In this document: piece after piece, positions 56,144 to 64,000 of the stretch
Position numbering within the stretch: position 1 is the first letter of the stretch
Layout: each line of letters begins with the position of its first letter
Assembly: GCA_031772625.1 (NCBI GenBank)
Contig: CM062810.1
Location: 457,999,731 to 458,063,730 of the forward strand
Length of the DNA: 64,000 nt
Origin: Pinus tabuliformis
Lineage: Eukaryota; Streptophyta; Pinopsida; Pinales; Pinaceae
Direction of reading: 5' to 3'
The notes under the pieces: model-generated
Database searches by the model: none
What the model was told of the DNA's origin: nothing
The model's input: the letters and a program-made list of their open reading frames with translations, nothing else
Made by a program: the position numbers and the translations under genes

Positions 56144-58394
56144 TGTAATAGCCTTGGTCAAAAATACGTGTAATAAAGTTAATAAAGGAAAAAGAGTAAC
56201 CATGGTCATGGGACATGTATTTCAAGCTAGATTTTGGGCAAAAACATAGTGATGGTGATGACTTGTGATTTATGAATGGGTATGGAAATTTGGAAAGGTA
56301 ATGGAAAAGGCTTTGGAAAGGGAAGTGGCATTAATTAGCATTTTATTTATGAAAATAATGGAAAATAGGAGAAAAGGGAGGTGAAAGGTCACAAGTAATG
56401 CATGTGCGGATGAAAATGAAGGAAAATAATGGGAAATGAAGAAAACATAGGCCTCATTAATAAAAAGGCTTATGAGCATCAGTTGGTATATTTTCTGCAA
56501 TTCAGTTTTGGAGCTCTCTTTTTCTACTCTCTCTCTCATCCTCTTGGACACTTGGAGGTTTTCCTGGATAGGAGAAAAGGGAGGTGAAAGGTCACAAGTA
56601 ATACATGTGCGGATGAAAATGAAGGAAAATAATGGAAAATGAAGAAAACATAGGCCTCATTAATAAAAAGGCTTATGCGCATCAGTTGGTAGATTTTTGG
56701 CAATTCAGTTTTGGATCTCTCTTTTTCTACTCTTTCTCTCATCCTGTTGGACACTTGGAGGTTTTCCTGGATCACTCTTGGAGGGGTGTGGCATACTTGG
56801 GATTTGGATCAAGAAGGAAAAGGAAGAATAGGAAAGTGGAACAGGACATCGGGATTAACAACTACAATGGGTTTTGCTCGCATGTACTGAGTTGCATGTA
56901 TGATTTCCTTGCTAGTTTTGTTGTGCATGGAACGTGCATGTGGTTTATTGGTTATGATTTGTCATCGGCATGGAGGATTGCCTCGATTGATGTTGGATTT
57001 TCCTAGTCTTTCCATTTCTTAGATAACCATGGTGTTGTGGATACCTTTCGTCTTGTTTTTTGATTGGTAGTCATGTTCCTTATGGTTGTGGGTTGAGCTA
57101 CTAGTTCCTGGAAGCCTTGGTTGGACAAATGCTCTGGAAACCATGTAACCACTAGAGTTAAGATACTAGTCACGGAAACCTTGGTTGGACAAACATTGTA
57201 GAATCCCTTGGTGGTTTGGGTTACTAGTCCTGGAATCCCTGTTTGGACAAATGCTCTGGAAGCCTGATGGTAGTTGTGAGTTGAGTTACTATCCTTGGAA
57301 TCCTTGGTTGGAACAAATGCTCTAGAGCCTTGAACAACTCAGCAGAGACCAATATAGAGATGGTTAGTGATGTCCAACCATAAGGGGGTATCACTGGTTG
57401 AGGGTTTAGGTGGCTTGGCCTCTGGAAGATCTAGTTCATTTTTGTTTGAATGGTCCTGTGAGATCCCACATTCATACTTGGAATATGTCACGAGGGTGAT
57501 TCACTGAAAGAAATATTTGGTTCAGAATATCTATGGTCTGGTGATTTGTGGAAGTCCCAAACCTAGTTGGCTTATGTGTTCATTAATAAGAGTTCATTTT
57601 CCTTAGTACTTTCATGAGTAAATGTTCTTGATATTACGTTGCTTTAATGGTTGTTTCATGATTGGTATATCTCTGGTTATTTGTTGGTTATATGTATGTT
57701 TTATAACATTTATGATGTATGGTTCTTATCATGTTTTGGTTAGTATATGAAATGCTAGTGAATGAATGACCTAATATATAACAATGCATCCATTGTGAGG
57801 AGACACCAATCCTCTTTGACAATTCTCATATAAGTATCAAACCCCTATGCTCAGATCTATTTTTATGACCTGTAGATTACATGTTTGTGATATGTTTGAC
57901 GAAATGCCTATCATGGCTAGTAGGAGTCAGCTCAAGTCCTTGTTCAAGTGTTTTCATTGGTACCTTTTTTTTATGTTATTTATTATTTCTGAAAGTTTCA
58001 TGAAGTTCTGGCTAGCGGCCTGATTCCTAGCCCTCAAAAGGTGGCACAAAATCTAGGATTGCTAGCATAGAACTACAGAAAAAATGCCATAGTTGCATGG
58101 GTGCCTTATTATGGGCGCAACTGGAGGGTCTGAGACACATGCATGCCTTGCCATGGAAGTGAATGAGGCTCTAGGGCAATGAAATAGAAATTTGTCTTAG
58201 GGTTTGTCACCTAGAATGGTTGGTTGGCTCCAGAAGCTTCAATACCATGTGTGGAAGGTCAGGTTGGTGTTGTCATCTCAGTTCCATTTTCTTAATAGGA
58301 CTTGGGAAGTTGAATCATATCATAGTAACTCTTCATCACATGTTTACCCTAGTGGACTAGTTAGCTTGGGTAAATGTGGGAGGAAGGTGTTGCA
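56144..58394 (+). repeat. 3' LTR of the 11.9-kb gypsy element
   Basis: Starts TGTAATAGCCTTGGTC and ends GGAAGGTGTTGCA. Compared with the 5' LTR it is uninterrupted but has an extra 203-bp duplication. Confidence 0.93.
56366..56771 (+). repeat. 203-bp tandem duplication inside the 3' LTR
   Basis: TAGGAGAAAAGGGAGGTGAA at 56366 recurs at 56569; both units carry ACATAGGCCTCATTAATAAA and end TGGAGGTTTTCCTGGAT. The two minus ORFs here (56270-56551 and 56536-56775) are the same shadow frame in each unit. Confidence 0.95.
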
Positions 58395-58596
58395 CGTATT
58401 GGGACAAATGAAATTCAAGCTAGGAGTTCATTGGCCATATTATCCAATTGGAAGGATTTCAACCATACGCATCCAACAAAATTCCGCTCTCTATGTTCAT
58501 GTATAAAAACTAGAAATTGAAAAGTTTGTTAATAAAGAGACAAGGGAAGAAAATACTCTATAAGACCTATTAGAAGAACAAAGAATAAATCGACCA
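58395..58596 (+). pseudogene. Split coding unit, middle part
   Basis: Directly after the gypsy element and its TSD the frame reads GQMKFKLGVHWPYYPIGRIS, then IQQNSALYVHV, a stop, KLEIEKFVNKETREEN and LLEEQRINRP. It fits in phase to the sequence ending at 46510. A plausible splice donor CCA|GTAAGT follows at 58597, so the unit may have had an intron here. No domain recognised. Confidence 0.58.
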
Positions 58597-59724
58597 GTAA
58601 GTTGTTAATTTTTCACAGGGCTATATTTTTCTTTGCTTTGGTAATTTTATTTCTTCGTTAACACATTAAGTTCACCCCATAACATAATACCATTTTCATA
58701 TTTTCATCATTATTCATCAACATATGTAACTATGAAGAAAGAAAAATATCATCATCATGAATGCAGTGAAACATAAAGGAAAAATAGGAGAGACAAATTC
58801 AAACATAGAGACACTAGGATTGGTCAAATACCAAGGAAAAACCCACTATGGGGAAAACCCTTGCAAATTCATCTTCCTATATTATCCTCAAATAATTCAG
58901 AAAAAGTGAGTACAATGATCCATATCTTCGTCTATGCAACTAGCCAGCAAAACAACTGCAACATCCATGAAATGAACCCAACAATGTATATGATAAAAAC
59001 TTTGATTTTGAAGAATGTAATGAATTGTCACTATTTACAGTTAACTGTCGAACCCTGCAATCGCTGAGTGAAATATTTAGACAACTAAAATTCCATCATT
59101 TAGGTCTCAAGCACATGGACAAGGTGTCATATGAGAAACTATAGCTTTCTGAGTCACTCCCTTAAGCCTATCATGTGAGCAATTGGGGTTAGATATGGAC
59201 TGTGAAAACCTTAAACCCGAAGTCGCATGGATGGAGTGTTATCTGTGTGCCTAGAAGGCTCCAGTCACTTGGATGAGCTTTTTTGCATGTTGCTACAGTC
59301 GAATCCTTCATGTTTTATGCCTGCGATTGGGGCCCAACAATATTAAATCAGATATGTGAGCTTCAAACCTTGTAATTTCACATCAAAGCAAACATGATCC
59401 TCCACGGACGAGCCTCAGACCTATGCAAGCTAGATACAAGATAAAAGGGTGTCCCATAGTGGTGTACAAATGAGGTATAGGTCACTTGTACTTATAACCT
59501 TCCAAGGCTATCCACTTTTCTTTAGAGTTGACCTTGTCAAATGTGCACATTTAGGATTTTCATCATAAGTACACTTTTCCTTCTCCATTTTGAGTGATAT
59601 TTAGGTAGATTTTGGTCCTATCGATAAGATAAATTCATTACAACCATTATCTCTATCAGGTGAGCTATCCAAAGTGGAATTTTACTACAGTTGCATATTT
59701 TTAACATAAGTCCTAGTGTCTTAG
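58597..59724 (+). other. Possible intron or inserted sequence of the split coding unit
   Basis: About 1.1 kb without coding continuity, bounded by GTAAGT and by AG at 59710 or 59724. Includes GGAAAAACCCACTATGGGGAAAACCC at 58832, the kind of leader found at LTR-element starts. A retroelement insertion is the alternative to an intron. Confidence 0.4.
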
Positions 59725-61512
59725 CTACAGCCCAACAGAAGGGGAAAAAACTTTAATAGAACAGTGGAAAATGTTTCAGAAACAAAGGGAACATAATTAA
59801 GAGTGTACAAAATATAGAAAAATAGTCATATAGAAGAAACTATGTCAGAAACTAGATCTTCAGATATTTCTTTGCTAACTACAGTAGTTCTTTCAGGCGA
59901 ACTTATTTTTATATTGTAGTAGATTGAAACAACAATAGAGAAATATAATTCTTCAACTCCTTCCTCTTCTAACCAAGGTATTCTCTCTAAATTCCTAGAA
60001 ATTAAGAAGAAGGATTAAAATTTGAAGACCATGGCATACACATACTTTTGGAAACAAACTTATTCTACTAAGAACAAATCACTCTCAACCTTAGATGGTG
60101 AAAAAGGACAAATTTCATTATGTTTTCTTGAACCTACAGTTCCTAGAGCTAAAGATGCTAAATATTTGAAAACCTTTGTGTTTTGTTATGATACTAAGTA
60201 GATTCATCCTATTGATTGGATTTATTTAAATTTGAAAACTAGAGAAATGATATATTCTTCTTCAACTAGCTTAGCCATGAATGTATCAAAATTGCAGAAT
60301 TCATTGAATAATACACTTTCTAAGCTTAAAATGGAGAAAATTTCATATCTTGAAAAGGATACCAAAATTAAATCATTGGAGGGTATTGTTATTAAGTTGG
60401 GTTTAGAATCTCAAGATATTAATGTTGCCCAGGAATTTATTAAAAAGAAAAATGTTGATATTCAAGATCTTTAGAAAAGATTAAAGATGCTCACCACAAA
60501 ACATCCACAAACAAACGATGTTGGAGAGCTTGAGAAAGAGAAAGAAACTCTTTTATCAATGATAATTGAACAAAATGTGCAGATCTAGAAGATGGAATTA
60601 GAGATGGGACAATTACTCAAATAAAGTAGGTTCAACAAGGAATGACACAATATAAGAAGTAACAAAATAATTATCTTTATTAATTCTAAAAAATAAATAA
60701 ATTTATAATTTGGAAGTAGCTCTAGAAAAGGTTCAGAAAGAAAAAATCAGTTATGACAATTATTTAATCACTGAAATTCGAAGTTCTAGGTTGCAAAAAA
60801 AATTAAATGGAAATTAAGTGAGATTGACAGTGCTCAATGTTTGGTGTAGGCTAAAGAGAAAATATGGGTAGAAATAATATCTTCAACATCTAATATTTGG
60901 TCATCAATTGAAATCACTGTTGAAAAGGAAGAAAATTTGTTTGAAAGAGCACGAGAAGCCATGGATGAAATCAAAGACGAGTTGGGAAACAAACCTAGCG
61001 AACCAAGCATGGTCATTAAGTTTTTAAATACAAAGAATGAATAAGAACTAGAATAATTGGGCATTGATGATAGAACTGATTCGGTTCTACAAACTAGAAG
61101 AGTCCTAACTAAGAAAAATGTAATGTTGAAAATGAAGGACAATTGTGAAAACTTGCAGATACGGGTGAATAGATTTTACAAAAAAATTTATGTTTTGTAG
61201 CAAAGAGGCCTATCTTCTTTTGAATATTCACAGGGCCAAATGATAACAAAGGAACATTAACGAACATCATTGAACAAGGTATTTATGGATAAATAAAAAA
61301 TTATTGGAGTAAAAGGAACTCTAAGTGGTAAACCTTTACTTGAAAAATGATTTAATGATATTTTTATTTGTCATGAAGTTAAACATTTATTTATAGCTAA
61401 GAAGCCTTTCAAAAAGTATATAGAATTGGATGAAGCTTCCAAAAAGATGGTAGATTTGACTTATTCAATGGAAGAGGAATGGGAGAAACTCCTTAAGCTC
61501 ATTGAATAACTC
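59725..61512 (+). pseudogene. Split coding unit, C-terminal coiled-coil part
   Basis: Broken frames read YSPTEGEKTLIEQWKMFQKQ (59.73 kb), AYTYFWKQTYSTKNKSLSTL (60.03), EPTVPRAKDAKYLKTFVFCY and, in the open stretch 60232-60474, KTREMIYSSSTSLAMNVSKL followed by Lys/Glu/Leu-rich coiled coil (KLQNSLNNTLSKLKMEK). Further coil segments follow (EKEKETLLSMIIEQNVQI, ELGIDDRTDSVLQTRR-like text at 61.05 kb, KMKDNCENLQIRVNRFYKK). It ends near MVDLTYSMEEEWEKLLKLIE at 61.5 kb. Stops and shifts are frequent. With 45361-46510 and 58395-58596 it would form one protein of very roughly 900-1000 residues: a globular N-terminal part and a long coiled-coil C-terminus. Function unknown; the minus ORF 60834-61142 is a shadow. 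Confidence 0.5.
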
Positions 61513-62290
61513 AAAAGATCAAGATAGTATTCGAGTAGAAAATCAAGATAGTCCCAGATTCTGAGGAGCAGAATAAAAAATGAATCAAATATTTTTGGGT
61601 GCAGATGCAAAGATCGAGAATAGTCGAAGACTAAGAAGAAACAAATTTTCTATTTTCATCGACTTGTTATGAGAATTATCCAAAATGTTTTGGATAAAGT
61701 TTATTTTCATTTGTAAATCTATAAAAGATAGCATTTTTCTATCAAAATCTATATATATCATTTTGATACTTTGAAAAATGGTTGATTCCTTGACCAAGAT
61801 TAAGTATTTTGTTGCAATAGCTGAAAGGGGGTCTCCATGATATGAAATCCCAATTAGACCTCACATCATTTGGAGTGGGTGCCCAAACCAGCAATATGGT
61901 AGGTTTCCATTATCCTTAGGAATTCGCCTTTGCTAAAATTATCAACCTAAGAGATTATACAAACAATTTTTGAAACAAACAAGTAAGCTAACACTATGAG
62001 GCATACAATTGCAATGCATATATGGTACTTTCACGAAAGGGAAAAGAGAGAGTGAGTCTTTAGTAGAGAATTAATAGTACTATCCTCATAGAGACACACC
62101 AGAGCATGGAAGAATCATTGTTTAACCTGCAAATTAGTTCACAAGATAACAACGATGATTAAAGTAATAATAATGCACATTCAGTTAGATGCATATGAAA
62201 TCCAACGAAATGGTTAATTTTCATTAGTATGTGTTAACATAAACATATACTACAAACAATGAAATAATAGTCTTAAAATAATTCATGACA
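61513..62290. other. 3' flank of the coding unit; possible PPT and LTR start
   Basis: No gene. GAAAGGGGGTCTCCATGA at 61824 looks like a PPT followed by an LTR, which would make the split unit part of an LTR element. No partner LTR was found, so this is tentative. The minus ORF 61585-61797 is unsupported. Confidence 0.35.
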
Positions 62291-63285
62291 TATGCGTGAA
62301 GGTGTGATGCCTCTAAGAGCTTCATATATTAAGGGAAAGTCCCATAATATACAATTACAATGCTTCCACACTAGCCCCAATAGTGGAACATTAAGTCACC
62401 ACTCGCTCATCCAAAGAATATCTTCTCTCCTATGCCAAAGTAGAGAAGCCAAGGTGAAACACTCAAAGTCCAAAGTCCCTTCTCTTGAGCTATAAGGGTA
62501 TATTTATAGCAAATGAGATGACTCTGCACCTCCCATGTGAATCTTGACCTCTCTCATGACTCTTAAGCTTCTACTATGACTTTTCGAATTCCTATATGAT
62601 TGTTTGCTTCATGTTGGGTTGACCTATGTTCGATCCTTTACTATGCACCAATAAAACTGTCAATCACTAGCCCTTTCAGCAATGACCTGGCAAATCATAG
62701 CCTCACCCAAAGTGACTATGGGAGGATGCAAAACCAGGTTTCTGCAGCCTTGAGGGATGATGCGATGTGGTGTTTCTATGATTTCTGATACTAAACTTGC
62801 ATAGATTACTTTGCATTCATACATTACTTTTCCACATTACATTCACCACTTAAAACATATCATATAAACCCTCAATCCTTAATTCGTTGTAATAAAATGA
62901 AATTGTGATAAAAAATTTATGCTACAACATATAATAAGTAAAGATACACATGAAGACATGGATTTTACTATGGTTCATCCCAATGTGGGACTACATCCAC
63001 AAGAACTGTTGCTTATAATAGAGAATTGGTACAACAAATAGTTCTTGGCCTTCACACTCATCAGCAGGTAGTCCGTGCACTCAACTGTGGACTTAGGCCT
63101 CTACGCACTCAATTATAGACCCTCACATTCTTTTCTAAAACCACACTTCACAAATATACAACCATTCAACACATGATGTGATTCTTCAAGACTAGGTTAT
63201 CCTCTTCTTTATTATTCTAGAAAAGATGACATCATTCTAGAAATATCATAGTCTGGCTTATTCATGCAATTTATTGACTGAATCC
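62291..63285. other. LTR-like/unassigned DNA
   Basis: No gene recognised. The minus strand has a TATA-like GCTATAAATATA at 62510-62499 followed downstream by CTCAAGAGAAGGGAC, as in an LTR U3/R read leftward. Small ORFs at 62292 and 62600 are unsupported. Confidence 0.35.
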
Positions 63286-63760
63286 AAGACAGAGTGCAGG
63301 ATTGAGGAGGAGGTTTAAGGATTTTGTGTTGCGTAGTTCTAGGAGGTATTGATGAATATCTAGTCACTGTGATTGTGCAATGCACAATGGTTGAGGGACT
63401 GGAAGATAGAACTATGCTATCGAGGGAGATAGTGACACATTGAGGTGTGCTTTCTCACTGAGATTATGCGATGTATAGTTTAGGGAAGAATATGCCAAGT
63501 GATTGTGCAGTTATGAAAGTAAAGGAGGCAGTGAGGCCTGACTGTTGACTGAGACTATGCAATGTGTAGAGGAAGAATAGTTGGGAGAGATAATTGCACA
63601 ATTTCCAAAGAAAGGAGGTAGAGACTAAGAACTATTATTACGCAATGCACATTCCTTGGGGGAAGTGACTGTGTAGTCCACAGTTCCATGTGGAACGGGT
63701 GCTTCAATATGACTTAAGACTATGTAGTGCACAGTTCTAGGAGGGAGTTACAAATATGTA
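63286..63760. repeat. Irregular repeats with GACTATGCAATGCACAG-type core
   Basis: About eight variants of a short core (GATTGTGCAATGCACAA, GATTATGCGATGTATAG, GACTATGCAATGTGTAG, TATTACGCAATGCACAT, GACTATGTAGTGCACAG) near 63.37, 63.46, 63.50, 63.55, 63.59, 63.64, 63.67 and 63.72 kb, separated by GGAGG/GAAG purine spacers. No ORF. Confidence 0.65.
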
Positions 63761-64000
63761 AAGAAAGTGAATGCTCCAAAAATGACCAAGTGTGGGATCA
63801 TTCAAACAAGAGAAAACAAGACATGAAAAAAGTCCTGAAACAATGATCTCACACTTAGATAACATCATCAAAAGTCCAAAGAATGTTTAGTACCCAAAAT
63901 TAACAATCATACCTTGAAATGACAACAAAGTGACACTTATTTTTAAGTGCGACACTTGAAAGATAGCTTTGTGACACTTAGAACACAGGTTACGACGCGA
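63761..64000. other. Unassigned A-rich DNA at the window end
   Basis: No gene seen. Confidence 0.5.

Larger units (their letters stand above)
46511..58394 (+). mobile_element. Ty3/gypsy chromovirus-type LTR retrotransposon, 11.9 kb
   Basis: LTRs at 46511-50691 (containing a 2.1-kb insertion) and 56144-58394 begin TGTAACAACCCTGGTC or TGTAATAGCCTTGGTC and end GTGTTATA or GTGTTGCA. The interior has, in order, PBS, gag with zinc knuckle, protease, RT, RNase H, integrase and a C-terminal chromodomain-like remnant, then a PPT. Flanks CTTAT and CGTAT are a mutated 5-bp duplication, and the coding unit it interrupts can be followed across the junction. Every domain has stops and key catalytic residues are substituted, and the LTRs are visibly diverged: an old insertion. 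It is a relative of the minus-strand element at 1-6.2 kb. Confidence 0.93.

Noticed and set aside
55815-56249. 144-codon membrane-like ORF
   Set aside because: Spans the end of pol, the polypurine tract and the first 100 bp of the LTR; not a gene.
63960-64000. Structural element at the window end
   Set aside because: Truncated by the window; nothing can be said.

Overview
The window is nuclear DNA from a large, repeat-dominated land-plant genome. It is AT-rich, no intact host gene can be read, and it is filled with broken Ty3/gypsy and copia-type LTR retrotransposons, a hAT-like and a Mutator-like DNA element, a PIF1/Helentron-type helicase remnant, microsatellites and telomere-like satellite arrays. 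Size and texture suggest a gymnosperm or another giant plant genome, but that is inference; the species cannot be named from the sequence.

Layout. 1-6.2 kb: minus-strand Ty3/gypsy element (integrase, RNase H, RT, protease, gag, tRNA-Met PBS), with a 2.28-kb hAT-like element (164-2447) inside its integrase. 6.2-12.5 kb: LTR remnant, a long TA microsatellite, unassigned DNA, a PIF1-type helicase fragment and an unrecognised ORF. 12.5-16.8 kb: satellite array A. 16.8-22.6 kb: AT-rich desert with small repeats, an unrecognised minus-strand ORF and a tRNA-like island. 22.6-36.3 kb: satellite array B, split by a 6.19-kb copia-like, gag-only LTR element (27860-34049; TSD TTGGG) that carries a solo LTR in its 5' LTR. 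36.5-36.7 kb: a foldback Mutator-like MITE with a 9-bp TSD. 36.8-38.7 kb: short tandem duplications. 38.7-41.6 kb: a non-autonomous element with ~190-bp LTRs. 41.6-44.2 kb: minus-strand gag-like or unrecognised ORFs. 45.4-61.5 kb: an unrecognised repeat-associated coding unit split by an 11.9-kb chromovirus-type Ty3/gypsy element (46511-58394), which is itself invaded in its 5' LTR by a further LTR element (from 47434). 61.8-64 kb: LTR-like and short-repeat DNA.

Nothing here works together as a pathway. The window is a stratified record of insertions: unknown coding repeat, then gypsy, then a third retroelement; satellite, then copia, then solo LTR; gypsy, then hAT. All pol and gag frames carry stop codons or shifts, so the elements are old. 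The most novel items are the two-family satellite (a ~22-bp telomere-like unit alternating with a 61-bp CCATGG-rich unit), the gag-only copia-like element in it, the unassigned split coding unit, the foldback MITE and the hendecad-repeat gag.
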